Origin: CALDSL01 sp039810245 | GTDB lineage: Bacteria > Chloroflexota > Anaerolineae > Anaerolineales > Anaerolineaceae | NCBI GenBank assembly: GCA_039810245.1 | Contig: JBDHWQ010000028.1 | Coordinates: 1 to 34,390 of the forward strand | Reading direction: 5' to 3' | Length of the DNA stretch: 34,390 nucleotides | Shown: positions 12,934-20,539 of the stretch, in pieces | Layout: each line of letters starts with the position of its first letter | Numbering within the stretch: position 1 is the first letter of the stretch | Made by a program: the position numbers and the translations under genes | The notes under the pieces: generated by a model | What the model was told of the DNA's origin: nothing | Database searches by the model: none | Seen by the model: the letters and a program-made list of their open reading frames with translations, nothing else

Positions 12934-14004
12934 ATGACCGACTGGATGCCCGCTGCGATTGTTTTTGATTGGGGCGATACGCTGATGACTACCTTCACCG
13001 AATATGATGGGGTGATGGCCGAATGGCCGCGCGTGGCAGCCGAACCTGGCGCGGCCGAAATGCTGGCCGCGCTGAGCGGGCGCTGCCGGCTGCTGGTGGG
13101 CACCAACGCCGCCAATTCCAATGCAGCGCAGGTGGCTGCGGCGCTCGAGCGCGCCGGGCTGGCCGGGAGCATTGAGCGCGTGTTTACAGTGCAAGAGCTG
13201 GGCGCGCGCAAGCCCGACCCGGGTTTTTACGCCGCGCTGCAGGCGCAAACCGGCCTGAGCGCCGGTGAAATTTTGATGGTAGGAGACGACTACCTGGTAG
13301 ACGTAGCCGGAGCATGGCGCGCGGGTTGGCGCACGGCGTGGTACAACCGCCACGGCACTGCCGCCCCGGCCCTGCTGCCGCTGCACGATGTGGAGATCAC
13401 ACACCTTGGCGCGCTACCCGCTACACTGCAAGCGCCGGCGCTGCCCTCGCTCAACGAATGCCTGATCTGGCTGCTACACAACGGCGCGCCGGCCGGTCTC
13501 CTGTCGCACGTGCAGACTGTTGCCGCGCTGGCCTACCAGATGGCCGTCTGGCTGCGCAACAGGGGGCAGGCAGTAAACCCAGTGCTGGCGCACCGCGGCG
13601 GTCTGCTGCATGACCTGGCCAAGTTGGCTCCGATCGCTCCCGGCGCGCCGCGCGATCATGGCGCGCGGGCGGCGGAGCTGCTGCTGGAGAAAAACCAGCC
13701 CGCCCTGGCAGAAATCGCCCGGAGGCACATTCTGCATCTGATCCTGGATGCCCGGCTCGCGCCGCAGACGTGGGAAGAAAAGATGGTCTACCTGGCCGAT
13801 AAACTGGTCGAAGGCAGTCGCCCGGTAACTTTGGAAGAGCGGCTGGCATCACTGCGCGGTCGCTACCCGCAGCACGCCGCGAACATTGATGCTGCGGCGC
13901 CCGCGGTACGCGCGCTGCAAGATGCGCTGTGCGCAGTGCTGGGCTTTCCCGCAGACGAGCTGGCCGCGCGTCTCACCCGCGCGATGCGCGGTGAAAACCC
14001 CTAA
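12934..14004 (+). CDS. HAD hydrolase fused to an HD-domain phosphohydrolase
   Basis: This 356-residue protein has two hydrolase domains. Residues 1-150 are HAD-like: nucleophile Asp12 in FDWGDTL, GTNAAN as motif II, KPDPGFY and GDDYLVDVAGA as motifs III and IV. The residue two places after the nucleophile is Gly, not the usual Asp acid/base, which is seen in some non-phosphatase or atypical HADs. Residues about 165-320 are HD-like: a histidine in LLSHVQT, then HRGGLLHDLAKL, DHGARAAE and RRHIL. These suit a metal-dependent nucleotide phosphohydrolase of the YqeK type. The substrate is unknown. The stop is 6 bases from the convergent neighbour's stop with no terminator between. Confidence 0.75.
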   Translation: MTDWMPAAIVFDWGDTLMTTFTEYDGVMAEWPRVAAEPGAAEMLAALSGRCRLLVGTNAANSNAAQVAAALERAGLAGSIERVFTVQELGARKPDPGFYAALQAQTGLSAGEILMVGDDYLVDVAGAWRAGWRTAWYNRHGTAAPALLPLHDVEITHLGALPATLQAPALPSLNECLIWLLHNGAPAGLLSHVQTVAALAYQMAVWLRNRGQAVNPVLAHRGGLLHDLAKLAPIAPGAPRDHGARAAELLLEKNQPALAEIARRHILHLILDARLAPQTWEEKMVYLADKLVEGSRPVTLEERLASLRGRYPQHAANIDAAAPAVRALQDALCAVLGFPADELAARLTRAMRGENP

Positions 14005-14010
14005 AAGTGC

Positions 14011-15498
14011 CTACTGTGCTGTATTGAAGTAGTTGTACACCGCGGTGGCCAGATCAGCGTAGATCACGTTGATCGAATTGAACAGGAGCTGGTCCGGGTG
14101 GTACACGAAGATGCTCAGCACGAAATCACCGCCCGGGGTGAAGGCGATACCCGCGTCACCGATGGTGTGGATGACGCCATCGGCCGGGTCAGTAATCCAA
14201 CCGTGTTTATGGGCAAGCTGCGTGCCCTCGGGCAGCCCGGCTTCGATCAGCACGCCGATGCGGTTGCGCGAGAGATACTGCACCATCTGTTTGCATTCAT
14301 TCTGTGAGATCTGGCCGGGAAATGCCGCGGCAAAAGTCCCGCCGCCAGTCTCGGCGCACTGGTAAATATCTTCCAGCAGCATGCCAATCTCGGCCGGCGT
14401 GGTCTGGTCGTAGACATCAGGGTTGGTGAAGATATCCGTGCGGCTATTGGCCGGGGTGGTGTAGCGCTTGAGCAGCGGTGCGCCATTGTAAAAATAGCCG
14501 GCCAGGAAGGTATTGGCCAATCCAAGCTGGTTCATATCTTCGCTGACCACCAGCGGACCGGTGTTTTCATTGATGTAATCCATCATCAGCTTATCAGCCG
14601 GGGGGTTGTCCGAGCGATCGATCATCGCCGCGATCAGCTCGCCCGCCTCAGGAGGGGCTGGCTCGCCCACAGCCTTGTATACCGAAACCATGATCGGGAT
14701 CTTCAACGTGCTCGCGCCAGAGAAAGCAATATCATCCTGTAAAAGAGTCTTGTTCTGGTAGGCGAAGTGAATTTCCTGGTTGGTCTCCAGGTCACGCAGG
14801 TAGATTTCGGTTATGCCATCGAAACCGGAAACGTCAATGATCTGCTGCAGCAGGATTTGCAGGTTCTGGAACGAAGGCCGTGGGGGCGCAACCTTGTTAT
14901 AGGAAAGGTTGACCACGCGCGAGTTAGACGACCACAATGCATCGCGGATCAGCGTGACGGCCCGGTCGATATCCAGCACCGTGCCTTCTTCCCCGGCAGT
15001 AAACTGGGTGCTGCCCACCACCGGCATGGCAGCGCTGGGTGGACGGTCGTAGCGCGGCGAGACTTCTTCCTGGAGAAACGCTCGCAGGCGGTCTTCCGAC
15101 AGTTTTGCGCGCAGTGGAATTTGCGCCGGCGCAGGTACACGGTTCCACAGGTAATCCCAAAATGCGGTCCAGAAGGGCTGGTCCATGCGCTGCAAATCAG
15201 CGGCGGAAAGCATGCTTTCCAGATCCAGCTCAAAGCCCACCACACCGGGGCGAATCTGGATGATCGAATCGCCATAGCGCACTTCGACTGGCACGCCATA
15301 AGCCTGCACCAGCCGCTCGGCGGCTTGAGTACGGTCCAGCCCGCCCACCGGCACACCAGCGATTACCATGCCGGCTGGGAAATTGGAACGTATGCGGCTA
15401 TACGTGATGAGCTGCAGGATGGTTAACCCAACCGCCAGAAAGATGCACAGAAAGGCGATCCAGCGAATGGCAGGAAATGAGCGGTTTGATGTTCTCAA
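14011..15498 (-). CDS. Membrane-anchored class A beta-lactamase-fold serine hydrolase
   Basis: This 495-residue protein has an N-terminal membrane anchor (about 11-33). A region resembling the peptidoglycan-binding PG_binding_4/YoaR domain follows (about 40-200, with GVPVGGLDRTQAAERL), then a penicillin-recognising hydrolase domain. Its active-site motifs are Ser263-x-x-Lys266 (STLK), Ser296-Asp-Asn298 and Lys431-His-Gly433 in place of KTG. It probably acts on peptidoglycan or a related ester or amide outside the membrane; a beta-lactamase role is possible but unproven. The TTG start is supported by GGAG 7 bases upstream. Confidence 0.82.
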   Translation of the reverse strand: MRTSNRSFPAIRWIAFLCIFLAVGLTILQLITYSRIRSNFPAGMVIAGVPVGGLDRTQAAERLVQAYGVPVEVRYGDSIIQIRPGVVGFELDLESMLSAADLQRMDQPFWTAFWDYLWNRVPAPAQIPLRAKLSEDRLRAFLQEEVSPRYDRPPSAAMPVVGSTQFTAGEEGTVLDIDRAVTLIRDALWSSNSRVVNLSYNKVAPPRPSFQNLQILLQQIIDVSGFDGITEIYLRDLETNQEIHFAYQNKTLLQDDIAFSGASTLKIPIMVSVYKAVGEPAPPEAGELIAAMIDRSDNPPADKLMMDYINENTGPLVVSEDMNQLGLANTFLAGYFYNGAPLLKRYTTPANSRTDIFTNPDVYDQTTPAEIGMLLEDIYQCAETGGGTFAAAFPGQISQNECKQMVQYLSRNRIGVLIEAGLPEGTQLAHKHGWITDPADGVIHTIGDAGIAFTPGGDFVLSIFVYHPDQLLFNSINVIYADLATAVYNYFNTAQ

Positions 15499-15597
15499 GC
15501 GGGTACTCCTGGCGCAAAGGTACGCGCCGCCCGAATTGTACCAGAGTTTGCGGGGGTTAAACAGGGCGGGCCAGCCCGCCGGCGCGGGCAGGATGTG

Positions 15598-15606
15598 TGG
15601 TATAGT
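15598..15606 (+). promoter_or_regulatory. Extended -10 promoter for the sulfatase-fold gene
   Basis: TGG-TATAGT (15598-15606) has the TGn extension and no clear -35. It lies 33 bases before ATG 15640, in the divergent gap with the serine hydrolase. Confidence 0.4.
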
Positions 15607-15639
15607 TTGCCATCATTTCATCCAATCTGTGAAACACTC

Positions 15640-17364
15640 ATGAAAAAGACGCTTCTGCACCGCCGAATCCTCATCTCCAAACTGCTCATCCCGCTGGCTA
15701 TCCTGGCAATCGATTGCGCACTCTTCGCATGGATCACACCGGTTTCCGTACCCCGCGGCGTCAATTACCACTTTGCGGTCGATATGTTGTGGGGCAGCCT
15801 GGGCCTGATCGCGGTCACCGCGCTGGTACTTGTGTTCGTATGGAAGCGCGATGACGAAACAGTGCAGCCGCTGCGGACAAGCAACGCCCATTTCCGTTTC
15901 GGCGATGCCACGCTGCTGCTCCTGCCGCTTACGCCGGTGGCGCAATACACGCTGCGGAACAGCGAAATCCTCTCGCCGGGAAATATTCTGGCGGTGCTGG
16001 CTTTCTTCACACTGCTCTCCGCGCTGCTGATTTATGTCGTTCCGGCACTACTGCGCCGCTACACCGACATGCGACCACTGGTGGCGGTGGGGCTGGCATT
16101 CGCTTTTACCATCACCAGCATGGCGCTGCTCAGCAGCTCGCTGGCCTGGTATCGAACCGGCAGCTTAAAAATCCAACTCCTGTTTTTTGTGGCTGTATTC
16201 CTGCTTAGCTGGCTGCTGTTCAGCCTGAGCGACCGGCGCATCCTGTGGGCGCTGGTGGCGGTTGTGTTTGCCGTCAACACCAGCTCGTATCTACTGGCGC
16301 GAGATGCACAGGCACTGGTGATCGAAGCCACGCACAGCAAGTTGCCTGCGCTTGTGGATGGGCGCAAGCCGGTATCTACTCCCAATATTTACCTGCTGGT
16401 TTATGATTCGTATGTAGCCAACGAGACTATGCTGGGCTATGGGCTGGAAAACAGCGCTCAGGAAGACTTTTTGCGCACGCAGGGTTTCACGTTGTACCCG
16501 CGAACGTATTCCGTGGGTGCTACCACGCTGACCAGCATGAGCAAAGTGCTGGAAGTGGCGGATGTCAGCGCAAAAAATTGGCGCAAAGAGGTCTCCGGCG
16601 ATGGCGTGGTGCAAAACCTGCTCAAATCGCTGGGTTACCAGACTTACGGTATCTTCCCTTCCGATTTCATGTTCCGCGGATATGGCTCCAGCTACGACGT
16701 CAGCGTACCGGTCAAAAAAAGCGCGCCTCCATCCGTCTACCTGATCGCCGGGGTATTGATGGGCGAATTCCGTTTCGACCTCGGCTTCGACGCGCAGAAG
16801 CACGGCGATTATGTGACCGCTAAGCAAGATATTTTTGCGAACCTGCCAAACAAACCGATATTCCTGTATAGCCACTCCAACCTGCCCGGCCACAGTCAGA
16901 ATTCGGGCGCGTGCCTGGCGGATGAAATAACGCAGTACAGCAAGCGGCTGGAGCGCGCCAACGGCGAAATGCGGCAGGACGTGGCCACAATCCTTGCCAA
17001 CGACCCGGGCGCGATCATCATTATCGCCGGCGATCACGGCCCGTATTTGACGAAGAATTGCACCCACACCGGTGATGATTATCGGCTGGCGGAAATTAAC
17101 CGCCTCGACATCCAGGATCGGTTTGGCACATTCCTGGCCATCCACTGGCCGCAATCCGGTTTTGAAGCCTATGACCAGATCACTGTGCTGCAAGATGTAT
17201 TCCCGGCCGTTTTTGCTAACCTCTACCAGGATGCCGGCCTGCTGGATTCGCGCGTGAAGCCCCTGGTGGATCAAGAAAATTCCATCAGCGGCGCGTCAAT
17301 TGAAAACGGGATCATTCGCGGCGGAGTGGATGATGACCAGCCGCTGTTCTTGGCCGGCGAGTAG
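15640..17364 (+). CDS. Membrane sulfatase-fold phosphoglycerol/phosphoethanolamine-type transferase
   Basis: This 574-residue protein has about five N-terminal membrane helices (residues 10-220). An extracytoplasmic domain of the alkaline phosphatase superfamily follows. The metal-binding signatures are NIYLLVYDSY, the region SVGATTLTSMS holding a candidate catalytic Thr, and IIAGDHGPY. The architecture is that of LTA synthase, OpgB and EptA-like enzymes, which move phosphoglycerol or phosphoethanolamine from lipids to glycans. A hydrolase role is also possible. No good ribosome-binding site is seen. It lies upstream of gmd, which fits a cell-surface polysaccharide function. Confidence 0.75.
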   Translation: MKKTLLHRRILISKLLIPLAILAIDCALFAWITPVSVPRGVNYHFAVDMLWGSLGLIAVTALVLVFVWKRDDETVQPLRTSNAHFRFGDATLLLLPLTPVAQYTLRNSEILSPGNILAVLAFFTLLSALLIYVVPALLRRYTDMRPLVAVGLAFAFTITSMALLSSSLAWYRTGSLKIQLLFFVAVFLLSWLLFSLSDRRILWALVAVVFAVNTSSYLLARDAQALVIEATHSKLPALVDGRKPVSTPNIYLLVYDSYVANETMLGYGLENSAQEDFLRTQGFTLYPRTYSVGATTLTSMSKVLEVADVSAKNWRKEVSGDGVVQNLLKSLGYQTYGIFPSDFMFRGYGSSYDVSVPVKKSAPPSVYLIAGVLMGEFRFDLGFDAQKHGDYVTAKQDIFANLPNKPIFLYSHSNLPGHSQNSGACLADEITQYSKRLERANGEMRQDVATILANDPGAIIIIAGDHGPYLTKNCTHTGDDYRLAEINRLDIQDRFGTFLAIHWPQSGFEAYDQITVLQDVFPAVFANLYQDAGLLDSRVKPLVDQENSISGASIENGIIRGGVDDDQPLFLAGE

Positions 17365-17394
17365 GATTACATCCCGTCCGTCTCAAACGGGCCG

Positions 17395-17412
17395 GTCAAT
17401 TCAAGAATTGAC
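17395..17412. promoter_or_regulatory. Palindromic operator candidate upstream of gmd
   Basis: GTCAATTC-AA-GAATTGAC is an 18-bp perfect palindrome whose right arm overlaps the -35 hexamer of the gmd promoter. It is a natural place for a dimeric repressor. Confidence 0.5.
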
Positions 17413-17436
17413 AGCATTTCCCGGCATGATTATACT
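17408..17436 (+). promoter_or_regulatory. Near-consensus promoter of gmd
   Basis: TTGACA (17408-17413), a 17-bp spacer and TATACT (17431-17436) lie 46 bases before the TTG start. Confidence 0.8.
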
Positions 17437-17482
17437 TACCACGCTCGCCTGCACAGCAGTAGAGCAATCTCGGAGGATTATT

Positions 17483-18553
17483 TTGAAAAAAGCATTGATC
17501 ACGGGAATTACCGGCCAGGATGGTTCGTACCTGGCGGAGCTGCTGCTCTCCAAAGGCTACGAAGTTCATGGCCTGATTCGCCGCGCCAGTACGTTCAACA
17601 CGCGTCGCATCGACCATTTGTACCACGACCCGCACGGCAACGGCGAACAGGTGCGCCTGCTCCTGCATTATGGCGATGTTGCCGCCCCCGACAGCCTGCT
17701 GGATGTGATTTACAACGTGCGCCCAGATGAAATCTACCACCTGGCTGCGCAGAGCCACGTGCGCGTGAGCTTCGACATGCCCGAATATACCGGCGACGTG
17801 ACCGGCCTGGGCACCACGCGCATAATTGAAGCAGTGCGCAAAAGCGGAATTCAGACCCGCTTCTATCAGGCTTCATCCAGCGAAATGTTCGGCGGCGCGA
17901 AACCGCCCCAAAGCGAACAAACTCCCTTCGAGCCGCGCAGCCCATATGCGGCGGCCAAGGTATATTCGTATTGGCTGGCGCGCAATTACCGCGAAGGTTA
18001 TCACATGTATGCCTGCAACGGCATCCTGTTCAACCACGAGTCACCGCGCCGCGGCGAAACCTTCGTAACGCGCAAGATAACGCGCGCAGTAGCAGCCATC
18101 AAGGCCGGCAAACAGCAGTATCTATACCTGGGCAACCTGGATTCGCGCCGCGACTGGGGCTATGCCCCTGAATATGTGGAAGGCATGTGGAAGATCTTGC
18201 AACAGGATGAGCCCGGTGATTATGTACTGGGGACTGGCGAAGCGCACACCGTGCGCGAGTTCCTGGATGAAGCCTTTGGCTACGCCGGCCTGGACTGGAG
18301 CGAACATGTGCGCATCGATCCGCGTTACTTCCGCCCCACGGAAGTGGATTATCTCATGGCGGATACGCGCTTCGCAGTCAAAAAGCTTGGCTGGCGGCCC
18401 AAGGTGCGCTTCCACGAACTGGTGCGTATCATGGTCGACGCGGACCTGGAGCTGGTTGGGCTGGAATGCCCGGGTGAAGGCCGCAAGATTCTGGAGAAGT
18501 GCTTCGATAACTGGCACCGTTGGGAACACCAGGTCATCAGCATGGAGCGCTAG
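17483..18553 (+). CDS. gmd: GDP-mannose 4,6-dehydratase
   Basis: This 356-residue enzyme converts GDP-D-mannose to GDP-4-keto-6-deoxy-D-mannose, the precursor of GDP-fucose, GDP-rhamnose and related sugars. It shows the Rossmann motif Gly8-x-x-Gly11-x-x-Gly14 (GITGQDG), the active-site SSSEMFG (131-137) and Tyr155-x3-Lys159 in SPYAAAK. NHESPRRGETFVTRKI, typical of GMD, is also present. The length matches the family. TTG 17483 is chosen because GGAGG lies 6 bases upstream and the protein then starts right at the first strand. No fucose synthase or rhamnose reductase gene is in the window, so the next step must be encoded elsewhere. Confidence 0.95.
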   Translation: MKKALITGITGQDGSYLAELLLSKGYEVHGLIRRASTFNTRRIDHLYHDPHGNGEQVRLLLHYGDVAAPDSLLDVIYNVRPDEIYHLAAQSHVRVSFDMPEYTGDVTGLGTTRIIEAVRKSGIQTRFYQASSSEMFGGAKPPQSEQTPFEPRSPYAAAKVYSYWLARNYREGYHMYACNGILFNHESPRRGETFVTRKITRAVAAIKAGKQQYLYLGNLDSRRDWGYAPEYVEGMWKILQQDEPGDYVLGTGEAHTVREFLDEAFGYAGLDWSEHVRIDPRYFRPTEVDYLMADTRFAVKKLGWRPKVRFHELVRIMVDADLELVGLECPGEGRKILEKCFDNWHRWEHQVISMER

Positions 18554-18564
18554 CCGGGGAATTC

Positions 18565-19065
18565 ATGAATCTACCTGGCGCTCGTCCAACAGTCGCACGG
18601 CCATCGGTGCTATTTGTTTGCACCGCGAATATTTGTCGTTCACCGATGGCGGCCAGCCTGTTTCGCGCGCGGCTGATGATGAGCGACCGCGACTGGCGTA
18701 ACTGGCGCGTAGATTCGGCCGGCACGTGGGCGGATTCCGGCAGGCAGGCAGCGCTGGAAGCGCAGCAGGTGCTTATGCGCCGTGGCCTGGATATCAGCAT
18801 GCACCGCTCACGCCCAGTATCGCAGGAATTGCTACGGCGTTTTCAGCTCGTTCTAACCATGGAACAGGGGCAAAAAGAGGCCATCCTGGCCGATTTCCCG
18901 CAGTTCCAGGGCCGGGTATTCATGCTGAGCGAAATGGCCGGGCAAGTTTCGAACGTGCAAGACCCGATGGGCGGCACGTATATTGAGTTTGAGCGTGCCG
19001 CAGATAGCATCGACGCGTGGCTGTCGAATGGTATGGAGCGCATCCGCGCGCTCGCCACGCCATAG
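18565..19065 (+). CDS. Low-molecular-weight protein tyrosine phosphatase
   Basis: This 166-residue protein has the P-loop Cys19-x5-Arg25-Ser26 (VCTANICRSPMA) and the later Asp-Pro acid motif in VQDPMGG. Both define the LMW-PTP family, which also includes arsenate reductases. It starts 11 bases after gmd with GGGGA upstream, so the two are probably co-transcribed. Relatives such as Wzb regulate tyrosine kinases that control polysaccharide export, which fits this neighbourhood, though no such kinase is seen here. Confidence 0.88.
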   Translation: MNLPGARPTVARPSVLFVCTANICRSPMAASLFRARLMMSDRDWRNWRVDSAGTWADSGRQAALEAQQVLMRRGLDISMHRSRPVSQELLRRFQLVLTMEQGQKEAILADFPQFQGRVFMLSEMAGQVSNVQDPMGGTYIEFERAADSIDAWLSNGMERIRALATP

Positions 19066-19102
19066 ACCTGCTAACAAAAACATTAGAAAGTTGTTGACCC
19101 GC

Positions 19103-19130
19103 TTGTATTATAGAACATTTATGCTATAAT
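19103..19130 (+). promoter_or_regulatory. Promoter of the lytic transglycosylase gene
   Basis: TTGTAT (19103-19108), a 16-bp spacer and TGC-TATAAT (hexamer 19125-19130) form an extended promoter. Confidence 0.6.
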
Positions 19131-19162
19131 CGGTACATCCAAACAATAAAGGTGAAGCCTCG

Positions 19163-19900
19163 ATGTCACGCGTCCAATGGGCACTCTTACCCGCCGTGCT
19201 GATCGGAATTTTCTTGTTTTTAGGAGCTACCCACCTGATTGGGAAGGCTCCGGCCATCCAGACTTCGGGGAGTCTGGTTCTTACGCAACCCAATAGCCAG
19301 CCTGCGCCACAGCCCAGCGCAGCCGACCCGGCTGCCAGCGCTGCCGTTCTTGCGCAGACCGGCACCGAAGGAGAAAGCAAGCCGGACGAGATCCCGGTGG
19401 TCGAGCCAGTATTTGTCAACGTTACCGCCGATCCGAACGGAGCGAGCAGCGCGAACGGATGGAATAGCGCCCCCAGCCTGCAAGGCTGCACCCTGCGCCC
19501 CAGCTTTGACGGCTCGGTCTTGCAATGGTGTGAGCTGATCCAGGCTTACGCCAATGCCAACGGCCTGGAGCCCGCGCTGGTGGCGGCATTGATCACGCAG
19601 GAGAGCGGCGGTGACCCGAATGCATACTCAGGCAGCGGCGCGGTGGGCTTGATGCAGATCATGCCACGCGACGGTCTCGCGGCCAGCTTTATGTGCGCCG
19701 CCGGCCCGTGCTTTACCGACCGCCCATCTTCGCAACAGCTCTATGATCCCGAATACAATATTGCTTACGGCACGCGACTGCTCTCCAGCCTGCTGCAACG
19801 TTACGGCAATATCCGCGATGCATTAATGAGTTATGGCCCGCATGATGTTGGGTACTATTATGCCGACATTGTACTGGGTATCTACAACGCAAATCGTTAG
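19163..19900 (+). CDS. Lytic transglycosylase (SLT domain)
   Basis: This 245-residue protein has an N-terminal signal anchor (about 6-26), a Ser/Ala/Pro-rich linker (about 35-110) and a C-terminal soluble lytic transglycosylase domain. The catalytic Glu lies in LITQESGGDP, followed by SGAVGLMQIMP and the conserved NIAYGTRLL. It would cleave the MurNAc-GlcNAc bond of peptidoglycan at the outer face of the membrane. Two cysteines around CAAGPC may form a disulfide. AAGGTGA before the ATG serves as ribosome-binding site. A strong terminator follows, so the gene is monocistronic. Confidence 0.9.
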   Translation: MSRVQWALLPAVLIGIFLFLGATHLIGKAPAIQTSGSLVLTQPNSQPAPQPSAADPAASAAVLAQTGTEGESKPDEIPVVEPVFVNVTADPNGASSANGWNSAPSLQGCTLRPSFDGSVLQWCELIQAYANANGLEPALVAALITQESGGDPNAYSGSGAVGLMQIMPRDGLAASFMCAAGPCFTDRPSSQQLYDPEYNIAYGTRLLSSLLQRYGNIRDALMSYGPHDVGYYYADIVLGIYNANR

Positions 19901-19925
19901 CCTGATACTTCCAGCCTGTCATTAC

Positions 19926-19960
19926 ACAGCGCGCTTCCTGAGGGAAGCGCGCTGTTTTTA
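19926..19960 (+). terminator. Intrinsic terminator
   Basis: A 13-bp perfect stem (19926-19938 with 19943-19955) with a TGAG loop is followed by a T-run. Confidence 0.92.
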
Positions 19961-19994
19961 TTCCGGGTGATGGAAGAATCATTCTCCCGGATGA

Positions 19995-20023
19995 TTGCAG
20001 CTTCACATTGGCTCTCCTACAAT
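19995..20023 (+). promoter_or_regulatory. Promoter of the cupredoxin gene
   Basis: TTGCAG (19995-20000), a 17-bp spacer and TACAAT (20018-20023) lie 49 bases before the ATG. Confidence 0.6.
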
Positions 20024-20072
20024 AATCTTGTAACGATAAATGATCGATTAACTCTGATTTGAGGAGCAAGGA

Positions 20073-20474
20073 ATGAAGAAAAGTATTCTGGTTGTGGTTG
20101 TTCTGGTACTGGCGAGCGTGCTGTTGGCCGCGTGTGGTGGCGGTGGCAGTTCCAGTGGCGGAAATAAGATCTCGTCCACGATGACAGATTTCATGTTTGA
20201 GCCGACGACCTGGACTGTGCCGGCTGGCGCGCAGGTGACCCTGACTCTGAAGAATGAAGGCGCGGTGGAGCATACCTGGGTGCTGGTTGCCAGCCCTGTA
20301 ACCCCGCCGGCCGGAGAAGATACGGACGTTCTGTTCGAGGCGAAAGTGGACCCGGGTGAGACCAAAGACTTCACATTTACTGCCCCAACCACCCCGGGCG
20401 AGTATCAGGTAATCTGTGATGTTGCCGGTCACCTGGAAGCCGGCATGCAAGGCAAGCTGGTCGTCAGCCAGTAA
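20073..20474 (+). CDS. Blue-copper (cupredoxin) lipoprotein
   Basis: This 133-residue precursor has a lipoprotein signal peptide (LLAAC, lipidated Cys21), a Gly/Ser linker and a cupredoxin domain. The four type 1 copper ligands are visible: His67 (VEHTW), Cys115, His120 (CDVAGH) and Met125 (GM). It should be an electron carrier on the outer face of the membrane, like auracyanin or plastocyanin. No partner oxidase lies nearby. The start is supported by GAGGAGCAAGGA. It is flanked by its own promoter and a bidirectional terminator. Confidence 0.9.
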   Translation: MKKSILVVVVLVLASVLLAACGGGGSSSGGNKISSTMTDFMFEPTTWTVPAGAQVTLTLKNEGAVEHTWVLVASPVTPPAGEDTDVLFEAKVDPGETKDFTFTAPTTPGEYQVICDVAGHLEAGMQGKLVVSQ

Positions 20475-20493
20475 GCACTAACGGAACTGAATT

Positions 20494-20526
20494 AAAAAAA
20501 GGACTGCGCGCGCAGTCCTTTTTTTT
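20494..20526. terminator. Bidirectional intrinsic terminator
   Basis: The 18-bp palindrome GGACTGCGCGCGCAGTCC (20501-20518) is flanked by A7 and T8, so it can end both the cupredoxin gene and the convergent propeller gene. Confidence 0.92.
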
Positions 20527-20539
20527 AGTATGCTTTTTC

